Source: Undaria pinnatifida (lineage: Eukaryota > Sar > Phaeophyceae > Laminariales > Alariaceae). Taken from it: 64,000 nucleotides of DNA. The DNA lies in assembly GCA_012845835.1 (NCBI GenBank), contig JABAKD010000006.1, forward strand, positions 620,001 to 684,000, read 5' to 3'. Shown piece after piece: positions 25,301 to 38,247 of this stretch (positions are counted from its first letter, which is position 1; the number at the start of each line of letters is the position of its first letter). The position numbers and the translations under genes were made by a program. The notes under the pieces were generated by a model. It was not told the origin of the DNA and did not search any database. It saw only the letters and a program-made list of their open reading frames with translations.

Positions 25301-27603
25301 GGAAACCTGTCACCGCAGCTTGCCCAGAACACTACGGAGGGCAAAAAATCTCCCACGCGTTGAGCTAGCAGGGCAGTATAAGTGATGTGGATTTTTCAAA
25401 ATCACACCCCGTTATATGACGGGAAGGACAAGAGGAACGCATGGAATGGGGTAGGTTACCCTTTCTGGCCCTACCAAGTACCCCGGATATGATTGATGAG
25501 GTCTGATTAACTAATGAATGACCTAAAACTAACCACAATACTACCCAAAAATATTCGATTGCCTCTTGTGCGTTTCAGATTCTTGTCGACATGTTCGTAA
25601 ACCATGACAGTTTCCGTGGGGGCCAAGCGCCACCATAAAACGTACGGCAAAGGCCATTTTCCGAATGACGGGACTTCCTGAACCCAAAATCGCCGGGAAA
25701 AAAAACTGTTTTCGTTTTGAAATATGATTTTGATTGCTTCCCTAGGTCGTGGGGTTGGACATCGGCTTTCGATTTACTCTTTACTCAAAGCCAGTGCTTG
25801 GGTGAGGTGCAGAGCCCGTCGGGTGACAAAAACGAGGCTCAACTAAAGAAAACGTTGCACACCACTAGAGCCTATTTAAGGAGCTGTTTCGACTTTTCTG
25901 AACCCGAAATCTGATTTGAAAGGGGGGGGGGGGGGGGGGGGACGAATAAATGTTACCCGATCGATGCACAAATAAATCCCATCGACTAGGTGTATGGCGA
26001 AAACCATAGGGAAAAAAAAGAGAAAACGAAATACCGACGATTTCGGGGTAATAATCCCCGGAATTGTAGTTGGAATTGTTTAATCATGCAGAATTAAACC
26101 GTCCCAGACTTCAAAAAACACCCAGGCTACCGTAGGGGGGTCCCTTTTTGGGCCTTTTATTTCAGTGACAGTGGCCAGGGGTCACTCGCGCAAGTAACCC
26201 TTTTGTTCCTATGCGATCTTACGTATTCTTCATGTTTTACATTGGCGAAATGAACCCGCAATGCAAAGGTGATCTAAGCGGCGCCGAAACAAGTGCCTAA
26301 ACCATCTTCATACGTGGGGTACAGAGCCACTCGTGCGACTGGCTCAAACACACCAGTGGAAATGGGGGTACTCCCTCTACCGTAGCCTTGGTCGAAAGGT
26401 ATACCTTACTATGTCTATCGTAGCACGCGTCGTCGCAACTCTATTTCTCGTGTATAAATAGGTCATTCTTGGGTGAAGGAAAGAAGCCTTCCAGTGAAGG
26501 ACCCTCACAAAAAACGACCTACATCCATCCGCTACCTTGGCATGCGTCGTGGGAAAGGAGGGGGTCAAATCATTCGTGTACTAAAGTAAGTGCACACTGA
26601 ACCCCCTAAGAGCCCCATGCCCCCTTCCTATACTAATTACAAGTAACATTTCCGCAAAAAAGTGTTGCCAGCTGTAAAGGCGTTAACACCAGCGGAATAT
26701 TTGCTCTCACCAGCTCGTGTATGTGGGTGATTCCGGCATCGTGCAGCCAGAGCTTAGCCGACTGTTTCAGAGGGTGCAGATCCCACCCCAAGAGAGAGCC
26801 GTTCTCGGAACAGCCCGTCAGCACCATCTCCAGGGAAGGAGCCCAAAATATTACAGTCTGCCAGAGAACGAAAGATTATATGGAGGCATGATGACATAGG
26901 AACTTTGCGCTTACGTAAGTAAATCATAAGGAGGCGTGCTCAGATAGGGTGGGCGCCATCTTCAAAGAAAGGTCACACAGCATTGCAGTCTGCGGCGGTA
27001 GTCAAAACATGTGGAGGAATGGGTGTTACGCTCGAGTAGAGGGAGCACGTTTTGGGCTGGACTATATCCAGGATACATCTAACTGGAGGCGTTCCCCAAC
27101 CGTGGAACTGCTCAGAGCATACCTGTTAAACCAACCGGTCTAGTCCATCCCCAATGAAGCGCCCCAGAACGCCTATCTGCCGGGGTGTGAAATCTATATT
27201 GAAACCAACACAGGACGCATATGCTACTGCTAATATGGTAAGGGCTCAAGACACTTTTGCTACGATAGAGTTGCACCGCATATTTTCTGAGGTTCCTCAA
27301 TTTTGCGCCTTAAGACATGTCATTCTTAACCCAAAGACTGATTACGAAAACAATGTCATCCCTGTTACCCGATAAAAAATCTCGTGGCCTACTAGCTAGG
27401 TATACAAGAAGAATAATGCTTTAGAAAAAGAACAATCTCCGACGATTTTGGCCCGTCATTCAGAAACCATTTCAGACGAAAAGTGCTATCTCTACCATAG
27501 CTCGCGTCTTAGAGTTATCCCACGCTAGCGGTGCGGCAGATTCTAAGGTTTTTTCTGAGATCCCAACGAGAGGAACATCAATATCATAATCAGTCATCCA
27601 TCG

Positions 27604-27655
<52 letters not shown>

Positions 27656-30600
27656 CCCGAAACAAACTTCGAAGATGTTTGTTCAAGCAACCCGACCAAC
27701 ATGTCTACCAAGAAAATGAGGTAATCCTAAAAGGAAACGTTCTCGAAATTTCTTCAAACGAACTCACTCGTGGTTCTACACGTAAGGCGGGCAACCCGAA
27801 CATTAGCACATTCCAACAGTACCAGAACCGTTTCACCCAAATACCAAGCCTTTACGTTATTTTCGTATCATACTCCATCATACCCCCTTCTTCACTCCCG
27901 GGTTAGAGCCATCATATCATATCGTATCATATCATTCCATATCATATCATATCATATCATACCATATCATATCATCATATCACATCATATCATACCATAG
28001 CATATCATGTAATATCATATCATACCATATCATATCGTATCATATAATATCAAAGCATATCATGATTATCACATCATATCATATCATGTCACATCATATC
28101 ATATCACATCGTATCATACTATATCATATCATATAATATTATATCATATCAAACAATATCATACTTCGAAGTAGAATACAATATCATAGCATATCATACC
28201 TTGATCATCACATATCAAATCATATTGTATCGTATCATATCATATCATATCATATCATATCATATCATATCGTATCATATCATATCATATCATATCATAT
28301 CATATCATATCATATCATATCATATCATATCATATCATACCATATCATAGCATATCATAGCATATCATACTCGCACGAGCGGCTCTCGTACCTCACGGAC
28401 AAAAGAACTTCGAGAGATTGTCTTGGCGCGGCGTAGCTTACCGTTCCATTGCCGATTCATGTCGCAAAAATAAAACCGCACCAAAGTTAAAACCGCAAAG
28501 GGAACAGAGGCGGCACTCTCGCGAGTGACTCCAAGCCAGCGCAACTCCCCCCCCCGCCCAACACCGTGACCCCCTAGCGTGCGTGTGGTCGACAAACAGT
28601 GCAAACCTCTCCTAGGTACAGCCGCATGTCTCACAATTCACCTGCCGACCAATATCTGCAAATGGAATGCGGTCCTTTTTCTGCACCCACCTGGCGTGTC
28701 GGAGTCTCCTCTCGGTATGTGAGAGCTGGCAGAAACTGCTTCTCGCTGGACCGTTCCTCCTCGGTAGGGAGGTCCCAAACAGTCAGGACATGGGGCCCTG
28801 ACGGCCCCAGAGAACTGCTCGTAATGACGACGTCTTCGTCCGGGATGCTGTGAACGGCATTGACCTGAATTTATGAATTTACATGACATGCAGCAAGCGC
28901 GATGATGGTGCACTCATGCATTACAATCAAGATGGAGTTTGAACGGTGAATCTAAGGGAAGAAGAAGTTCGGTTTCTGCATCTTGGAAACCGACCGTCGG
29001 CAAGCATGTATTGGAACAGAATCCGCGGCGAAGACATCTATCTACCCCAAACCTCGAGCACTGGACAAGACAGCGACACACTCTACAGAAAATCCGACAC
29101 GGGAATCGAGGAGAGATCAAACGCACGGAATACTGCAGTTAGTTGTCATCCCTTCACCTTTTTTCCTACCGTTTTTACGAGGAAAATCGCTTCACCCACT
29201 CGGTTGTGGAGCAAGGCATTTGGTTTTTCTCCGTTGTCCTCGTTTTGTGCACTTCCTTCGAATTAAAATATGAACGTCTTGAAGAGATGTGGTTGTGGTT
29301 GTGGTTGTGGTTGTTGTTCTGGTTGTGGTTGTGGTTGTGGTTGTGGTTGTGGGTTGTGGTTATGGTTGTGGTTGTGGTTGTGGAAAAATCTACGTATGGT
29401 AGATAGAGTTGCACCAACTTGTTTAGTTCTCAAGCTCCTCTTTAGACGAGCTACTCTTCCCAATCCAAACTCCAAGCAAAGACAAGAACAGAACTTAGAG
29501 AGCTCAATGAACATGTCCCAATCATTGCCTAGGTACATCACGAGACATTTTCCGAAAAAACGAAATGGCCTTCCATTGTATTTTGAATTAACAAGCCCCG
29601 TCGTTCATAAACGTGCTACGATACTGTCCATGTGTCGTGTATGGCGTGTTGCTGTCAACTGCTTGGCACGCTAAAACGCCCACCCCATAGCCCCCCGCCG
29701 GCCGTCGCGTTTGAATAGTGGAGTGACACAAAGGCAGAGGAGATGCGAAATGCAGGCTAGCCTCCGAACGCAATGGGGCTCTATAGCCGCTCACAAAAAC
29801 ATACCCTTCAAGGAGGCGTACGCGCAACGAAGGGGTATGGATGGTGCATGCTACGATAAAGGTATACCGTTTTTTGGCGAAAAGGGTTTCTGAATGACGG
29901 GGCTCCTTAACCTACTCAAAAATACTATACTAATCTAATACTATCGGCGGAAACATAGGTTATTTTCATGCACCATGTGTTTTTGTTGTATACCTAGGCC
30001 ATGGCATTTTATGTCTTGTAGCAGTTTTAGTTTCCTCCGAATTGGGTTTGGGGATAGGTCTAAAGATCCTCAACTAAGGAGGCGTATTAGAACATAATGG
30101 CTGCGCCTTTACCGTATTGGACAAAACATCGGAACCACACCATTTTGTTTTCCATGGATGCACCTTTACCGTCTTGGACAAAATATCGGAACCACACCAT
30201 TTTTTTTCAAGGAGTTGACCAGGGGGGGGGGTCGTGATTAACCCACGGATATATCGCAACTTGCTACGGTACAGAAACGCCGTTGTCTTCTTGCGTGACG
30301 CTTCTCGTGACATGAGGAGGGAGCGCTATGCCTCACCCAACAAGCATCGTTTCCGTCAGTAAACCGAAAGTAAGTGCAACCCGGTAAAGGTAGCTTTGCT
30401 TGTTAAACCGCAAAAAAACAAAGCACCAAGTTGCAAAGCGATGTTTATTGTGTCTGATAGAGAGAACGAAGCATGTTTGTGTCAGGAATCGGGGTCTCTG
30501 GGTAATGCGGAAAACGGTAGATAGATGAGCCCTCTGGGACCAGTATCGGGCGCAGCTCGGCGCGTGCAGGCTAGAAAGGGCACGCCGAGCGCAAGGGATA

Positions 30601-33600
30601 ACGTTGGCAGACATTAGTTAGTCTCTGGTATCGCCAGCCAAGCCGGGAATTTGAGTATTATGTGTCGATCAACGAATCTGTGGGCTATTAACAAATGTAC
30701 AGAACAATCGAACGTTTTGCCAAACAAGCATGATATCCCAAAAATTTGGGGAATCGTAAGGATAACGAGTCCCGCCGTTCAAAACGTATACCATGTATTG
30801 TGTATAAAAAAGTACGTACGATCTCCATCGTAGCAACGTGTCTATTCGGCAAAAAACGGAGTATTGCTCTACTTTGTATTTCATACGCCGTGCATAAGTC
30901 ACGCTTTCCCTTGATAGTTTATTTGGTTCGAACCTTGTAAGGAACGGGGTGTCGTTTGGGTTGTTGTTTTTCGAGTGCCTTTTGGGGAATCAAACAAAAA
31001 ATCTCCAATCTGATGGACTATCATAAATACTTACCAGAAAATATTTGAAGTAAAGGCCGTGCCAAACGTAGGGTGTAAATTCGTCATCAACCTCCGGTAA
31101 AGAGCTTCATTATCCCCCCGTACACTAGTGGGCCCGGCATCAACCTGCCACTTATCATGAGAATACTCGTACTTCAGCTGGGGGGGGGGGTTGACTGTCT
31201 CTCTGGCGCTCCAAATAGGCCGAGACTCATCTGCCCCGAACATCCAACGCAGATAGGTTCTACGGAGGAGGCGCACGATGTTTTTTATGAGGTTTGTTGC
31301 TTGGGAGTAGCTCTATACCTCACCCAAGACTGATTTTGAGTCCACCGGTGAAGCAACGATTCACGAACCCAAGGAATAGGTATACAAACCAAAATGCGAT
31401 TGAACGTCTTTGTAAGGACATTCCGATTATTTCTTTGGGTCAGGGCGCCGCGTCCTTCAGGTAAGCAGTGCACCAACAAAATGCTACCTCCATCATTGGG
31501 CATGTTTAACCGCCGCGGTACAGCGGGTTTATTGTTCAACAACGTTTTATTAAATGGTGACCCATCCACTAGGGATGTGTATCAGTTGGCTGAGCGCCAC
31601 TACTAAGTACTATATTGTAGCCGTGGGGGACGAAGCAAGCCACACGACAGATGCTACTAATGGTACTAAGAACACGGCAAAAAGGTACACCATTTCGTGT
31701 GTGAGGGTGAAGATACCTCCGCCGAAAAATACATGTTTTTAATGGGTAAACTGAACGCACACCGCGATGTGATCACGCCTATGGCTTTGCACACCAAACT
31801 GTGCTCATAGTGCTCATAGTGAACACAAGAGTGTAATTCCGAAAAATCTTGGTTGAGGGGTCTCGACACGCCAACTACTTTTTTCCAAGCAACGATACCT
31901 CTGACGGTCCACGTGTCCAACCATCTCGTTTTTGTAAGCCTCTTCGTAAAACGCAGAGTAAGCTAAGAACGGTAGCACTCCGATTTCAAAACACGCGCAA
32001 CATCATGTCTAGCCGACCAATCGCTCTGAATGAGCGCCAACAACTCGCAGAGCCCCTTAAGTTACCGCACGAAACAAAACTGTCTAGTGTAGCGACCTGT
32101 ATTCACTGACAATGGTCACCACGTGTAAGTGAGCCATCGCACAACGCCCTAGGAAGCACGACCAACCTCGTGTGGCTTGTATGCCGTGTCGTGACGAAGC
32201 GAGCTCGTTATCCTTGCAAGGTCAGAACCCCCACCAGACTCCACCGTAAACGGTGCTTTGTCGTCGTCCTCCAAGGCACCGTGCCCCAGCAGGTGCACCA
32301 CCTGTGTACAAATTCGAACCCCCATGAACAAGTTATGCTCACACAGCATGTAGTGTCGGAGGATGAACGTGTATGTTTGGGTTTTTCAGTGGTGTGGAGA
32401 CGTGCATGCTGCTGCTCAAACCGTAACACGTAACCGACCTATTCATCTAGGAACGTCACCGATTACGGCGTGCTGACTCAATCTGGATAGTTTCTTTGAT
32501 ATTGACCCAGCCTCATCCACCGGGGGCTGGATGTTGCAGCGATGACGACGACAGGCTTCTGCTGTGGTTAGAAGTGCTCATGTGGTGCTGTGCGGATGGC
32601 TCGCGTGGTCCCGATGATGCAATACGTGCCAGGGAGAAAGGCCAAGCGGTCTGCACCATGTATGCACATGTACCATTACGCACATGTGCAAAACGATAAA
32701 CCAGCTGACCCCCACCCCCCTCCCGTCCCAAACATGCCTTTTTCCATCGCGGTTCCATCGCGGTTCGATCGCGGTTCGATCGCGGTCACCCAGGAGATAG
32801 GTGGTTTATTAGCTGTAGGAACGGTGCTCTGTCTCGAAAGGGACGAGTGGTCAATGATCAAACTATTGACGCAAACATCAAAATATGAGTACCCCTTGCT
32901 CCTCCTGCAATATGTGGTATAATCTGCACATATGAGCTGTATGTAGGTACTCCTAAACTGCAAAAGGACAAAGGGAGGTATTTCCCCGCTAGTGCCTCTT
33001 GTTCGCCAATGGCCGTGATTGCTGTTTAGATGCACTGTTTTTGTTGATTTTTTTCTGAGGTTCCTGATATCCTGAGGAATCTACAAATACGCAACCCACA
33101 AATGTTGACAACCTGAAAGTGCAACCCAACGAACGAAAAATATCAACTCTTTTCTACTGTAGGGATGAACTGAAAAAGCAAAACCTATAAAAAACAATGG
33201 ATTTTCGGCGATATTGGCTTAGGAAGCGTTCAAATGCAGAATTTTGTTCTTGTGTAGTCAAAGCAATTACCTCTACAGTATCGCCTCGATAGCGGCCTTT
33301 ATTACACAATTTGATAAGGAGCTTCCGCCGATATCAACCAAGAGCCTGACCCGATCAAGAAAGCCGTTCCACGCTTTAACAGTTTTCCCCACTCTAGCGA
33401 ATAAATAAGGGCTGAAATTCTACGATACCCCCCCCTTAAACCAGCTATTTGTTGTAATCAACGTTGAATGGCTGCTCGACACGGGGAAGGATGCTATGGT
33501 GAAAACTTATGTTCAGACCTTTTTTCGTTTGGCAAAGGATTATCGCACGATGACGTCGGGGTGGCAAGCGGCGCAGAATTGCATGAGATCTAGACGGTAG

Positions 33601-36600
33601 ATGCCTGCCAAACCAGCTATTCCGTTGAATAAACGCTGATGGGGGGTGGCTCCGTACAATGACTCCAAACGGATTGCGTAACTTTAGCAAGGGTTTTCAC
33701 GTTCGACCAATTCGTACCTCGTTATGTTTCCCAATAAGACCCAGTTTTTCAATGGGCGCCGGTAGATATTCCAGCCGATCGACCTGCGTAGGATAGAGCA
33801 AAAGGAGGCGTTTAGACTGACTGGTCAAGCGGTACAAGATACAACCGAGACGCGATCCAGAGGGGGTGCAGAGGTGTTAACGGCCTCGAAGGTGTTAAGG
33901 GTCACGATAGGATCGAACCTCCGGTTTCGGGGGTCTCTTTGGGGGGGGGGGGATGCGGTGACTCGGGGTTAGTCGCGCGAGCAACCGCCGTGGTACTTGC
34001 GGTGTTACGCTTCACGCTGTGTTTGGTGTGTGATGGTAAACCGCAATGAAATAATATGCTACGCTGCACCAGAACGATCGCCTGATCGTTTTTGGTTGAT
34101 GATGTACAAGGTTACTTGTGCGACTAGCTCGTGTCCGGTAGTTAATTGAGGGTATCCCCTGTACGTAATAGTAGTAACAGTACAATAGAATTCACCAGAG
34201 GGGGTTCACTATTGGGTCCACGTTTCGCAGCCGCTCCGTGCGTTCACCCTCTAGGGCGTTTAAGGTTTGCGATGTGCACCTTTGTCCAGTTACGACGAAG
34301 CCATCTCTGGACGTCAACGACACCATGTTCTAAGCCTAGCTTTGATTGCTGCAAATCTAGCCGCTTTCGTGAATGGACGCAAGTCGGCGGCAGTGCGAAC
34401 GGGGGAGCCCCCTGTACCATCAGTCTTCGTCTTCAACTCGACATACCAGGCAGCAAACCCAAACGGTATTCTGGAAGGGAGCCCAATCACTACCAGGAGA
34501 TACTGCTACGATACGCTGAGCACGTTGCTAGAGTCAAAGATTTTTTTTGTGACACCGTTGGGAGGTGACATCACAGGCTTGCCCTTGTAGCGACATCACC
34601 TGCCTGGTTGTCCTTTCGGAGGTGTCGACAAAGGAGTTCACGTCTAAACGTACCACGGGAAGGCCCATCATGTTGTGGAAGTTCGGCAATTTGAGAAGCT
34701 TTATGCCTGACCGAAACCAGGACGCGTTCGATGATAGAGGTATCACTTTTTCGCTATTCTTTTTTCTGACTCACGCAGCTCCTTAACCAAGCCAATCGTC
34801 TTGAAATCACGATGTGTTTCGTCGTATCCCTAGGGGATGGGATTGGTCATCACTTATCGCTCATCGCTTATCGCTTATCGCTTATCGCTTGCGGTTTATT
34901 GCTCATCTCTTATCGATTATCGATTCTCGATTATCGTGCAGCACTTTTCATTTCCTCCAAACCACTTTTTGGATGTGAAAAATAGTAGAGAGATCCTCAA
35001 GAGGGAGCCTCAGAATGAACCAAAATGGTTGATGCACCTCAACGGTGGCGCCCGTTAGAGATTTTCAAAAAACAAGAACAAGGTATTCCCCGGGGACAAC
35101 CCCCACGGCCTGCCTCGGTAAATCACAAAAATGATGCTTGCTACGATAGAAGAAGCACTTTTCCGTCTGAAATTGTCTCTGAATGACGGGGCCCCCTAAC
35201 CTACTAATACTATCGTCGGAAAAAAAAAATAATAGGACATTTTGTTTTGCATGGTTCTCGTTGGGTACCTAGGCCATGAGAATCCCCACCCGGTAGAAGT
35301 TTTAACTTCCTCTAAGTCAGGTTTTGGGGAGATTTTAAGTTCCAAGTTTAGCCACTTCCGTAAAACAAATGTGCGGCTGTATCGCATCACGCGCCGGTAA
35401 TCAGGCAAACATGCTTCCGGGCATAGCAAAAGAATTTTTGACAATTTTGGGTGCAGCAGCTCTGCCCAGGTTTTCTGGGGGGGGAGGTTCAGCCAAAGTG
35501 CTCAACCTCCACAGTACCACCCGTCATAGTTTCTTCGGAAAACAACAGGCAACAGGGGGTATCAAGAGTGTTGAGCAAAGGTGAACGTTGTCGTCTCGAT
35601 CGCTAAAGCGGTGCTGTTAGCTAGAACCTTGCGGCTTCTATAGTACTGGTCTGCTCGAAGAGGCATGCCCTTAGCGCTGTAGAAGCTTCCGGCTTCTCGG
35701 CCACACCGAAACGATCCTCGTCCTGAAGTTCTACAATTTCTTCAAAATGGGTTCTACGTACAACCTTCCTGCTATAATGAATCAACAGGAACTGGGTTTA
35801 TGTTGCAAACGGTCGATATTGCACCGCTGCAGTTGAACGAAGGAGCAAGAAGACGATAAGAAGTGTCCTGCTGCCGCTGCGAGGCACATTGATTACTTCG
35901 ACTAGAAAGCGAGATTTTCATATCGATGACGGCGTTCGTCAACGAAGTAGCCGCGCATAGGGGTTGGAAGGTCGTTTGTGTTTTATGGTTGAATCTGATG
36001 AGTACGTATGACAAAGTGTTGCTCATCCGGGTTCTCTTTCACGCTCATAGTGGTCGGTTCGTGCTGAGTTATAAAGGTCGAAAGATGAGGAACGGAATGT
36101 CCGCTTGGTGCGCCTCTTTTACTACTGAAACATGCGTCGAGAGATTTCACCAATTGTAGAATGGTTCATGATATTTCCAGAGTGCCTTCAAAGCACGTCA
36201 CAACATCTATCGAGTAATCCAGTAATCCGACCTGTACTGCAAACACCCTGGTGGCTAGTAAACACGTAGCATCGGGATACGGAAACGGATTGCATCCTGC
36301 TTCGGAAACCCTGTGAGACACGGGAAGACAGGTGGGGATGGATGAAATACAACGGACTAGTATATCACGCCCATTGAGATGGCCGGCATTAATCACACAA
36401 ATACCAAGTGGTCTTTCCCAAAAAATGTTTTGCAGGGTTACCAAAACATCCACTTTGAAGTGGACTGAAAAGGCAACCCTATCAACAAACCAATGGCTCA
36501 TACATTCAACAACAAAGCTAATAGTTGGAAGTACGACACTGTCAACATTTGGGGTTTAGGAGCCCGTCATTCGGCAAAATATTCTGCGAAAAGGTGCTAT

Positions 36601-38186
36601 CTATAACAGTTGAATGCTTCATGTTACTCTAGTGAAGGGGTCAGCCGAGCCTCTTACCCCCCTTCCTCGAGAATTCCCGTCCACTCCTAGATGCGCCGCC
36701 AAGGGCTTGAAGTAGTGTTCGTTCTCCGCCTTCCCTCCGGTCTCGTGCAGCAGTTCCATTTGGAGCATATACTGCCGAAGTTAGATGCGGGTTATGCGAG
36801 TTTGCAACGTGTTTTTTTCTTGGTATGTAGTTTCCGTTAAGAAATATCCAGTTCAGAATAGGTCCATGATCATGAAGAGGAGGAACAAAGCGCCCCTCAG
36901 AAAAACATTACTTGGAACGAATCTTTCTTCCTTCTTACCTCATCGAGGAAGAAGTTTAGCAGCAAGAGACGTGATCAATATATATTATACCCACGGATAT
37001 GTCGAGCTCAACGATCGACCCCGAATTGGAAGCATCAAGAAGAAACCACAACAATTATGGAAATGTTTTCATCCAGAGGAAACGCAATCTTCCCTCTTGC
37101 CTCACCGCGGAAAAATCATCCCAGCAGACCTCCCCGTCGCCGCGCACGTCCATTTGCTTGAACACCTCTCCTGCTTTGATAGCCGTGTCGTTTAGCCCAC
37201 CTTGCCCGCCACTTGCACCGCCGCTTTTAGTGGCATTGGTGGTTGCTTTGTCAGGCTCCTTCGGTGCGATGTGCCTCTGCACCACTGCCAAAAACTGTCG
37301 ACAAAATGCAAGGCGCGTGTTCGGGGAAATAGTCAAGCTTCGTTAAGCTTTGTTGTTCTGACGGCGTGTGTTTGTGTGCTCTGTGACGTTGGGATGGGTC
37401 TCTATTGATTTGAAACAAGAGTTGTGCTATATTCTAAAACCTGTCCTTATGGATAGGGCACGCGTTGGGACGACAAGGGTAGTCGGAATTATTTAGTCAG
37501 AAAAACGCGACGACTAAATTTGGTCAGTAACATTGGGCTACCAAATGGGCTCTGCTCGTTTCTTCTGTCCAAACCTCAAACCAGCTGACAGGGCTTAACC
37601 GAGTAACTACCCAAAGCGGTCGGATTGATATTGCAATGTTTCAACGAGAGTTTAGGCTGCCGCCATTCGTTCGAGGTATGTGTCGGATCAGATGGCCGCC
37701 TGCGCAGGATGTCTGTTCTACCCAAACTTTAGTGTGCACTTTTTCGTTGTCCTTTTCCACAAACTGAACGCTGTGTTATCTCACAAAAACTTACCTCTTT
37801 ATAAATACTTGGTACTTTTAGGCGTGATTCCGCGTACACGTGTGAGAAAGACTATTGCCACTTTGTGTAGCTGTCCTATTAGAAAAGGAGATTGCTCATG
37901 ATGTCAGGCGCACAAGTTTTCTGAATGTCAGGTTTTGGATATGTACGACAAGGCTCGTCACTTCTGAGGAGTCTCCGATTTATCATTAATGGGTGCACTG
38001 CCACCGTAGCGTGCGTCAGTACAATACCCCCGTGACAGCATCTTCATACGATACCGGCGTGGCAGCATCTCCATGGGGCGCGCTACGACGATAATGGAAA
38101 TAACTTATGACTGTGTTATTTTTGTAAACGACTGGTCTTCTTGACCCTAGCTAGTCCTCGGAAGATGATGATGGATGATGATGAAC

Positions 38187-38247
<61 letters not shown>

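Larger units (their letters stand above)
23126..26710 (-). other. Intron 6, 3.6 kb, repeat-packed
   Basis: Holds a TIR element (about 23168-23408), a GTCACTCGCG-family copy (about 23404-24245) interrupted by a 0.54-kb (GGTAT)n array, a TIR-like end near 24619, a 20-bp poly-G (25922-25941), and a second GTCACTCGCG-family copy (about 26120-26400). An open stretch at 24770-25015 shows no family resemblance. Confidence 0.7.
28865..34599 (-). other. Intron 4, 5.7 kb, repeat-rich
   Basis: Holds a (GTGGTT)n tract (29286-29385), a TIR element (29850-30116) whose end is followed by a near-exact 60-bp direct repeat, and a copy of the GTCACTCGCG repeat (about 33920-34165). The segment at 33475-33590 resembles 1640-1740 (shared core near GCACGATGACGTC). 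Nothing else recognisable; a missing WD exon may hide here. Confidence 0.45.
34699..36657 (-). other. Intron 3, 2.0 kb
   Basis: Besides the two TIR elements it holds 35400-36600, where open stretches on both strands (for example 36166-36501 minus) give no WD40 or other match and do not fit the phase. Confidence 0.5.

Noticed and set aside
31033-31190. Minus-strand open stretch of 51 codons between a poly-C acceptor and a GTAAGT donor
   Set aside because: Attractive splice sites, but it leaves phase 2 and cannot join exon 5 in frame, and it has no WD40 or other similarity.
36166-36501. Minus-strand open frame in intron 3
   Set aside because: No WD40 pattern, weak splice sites and wrong phase relative to exons 3 and 4.
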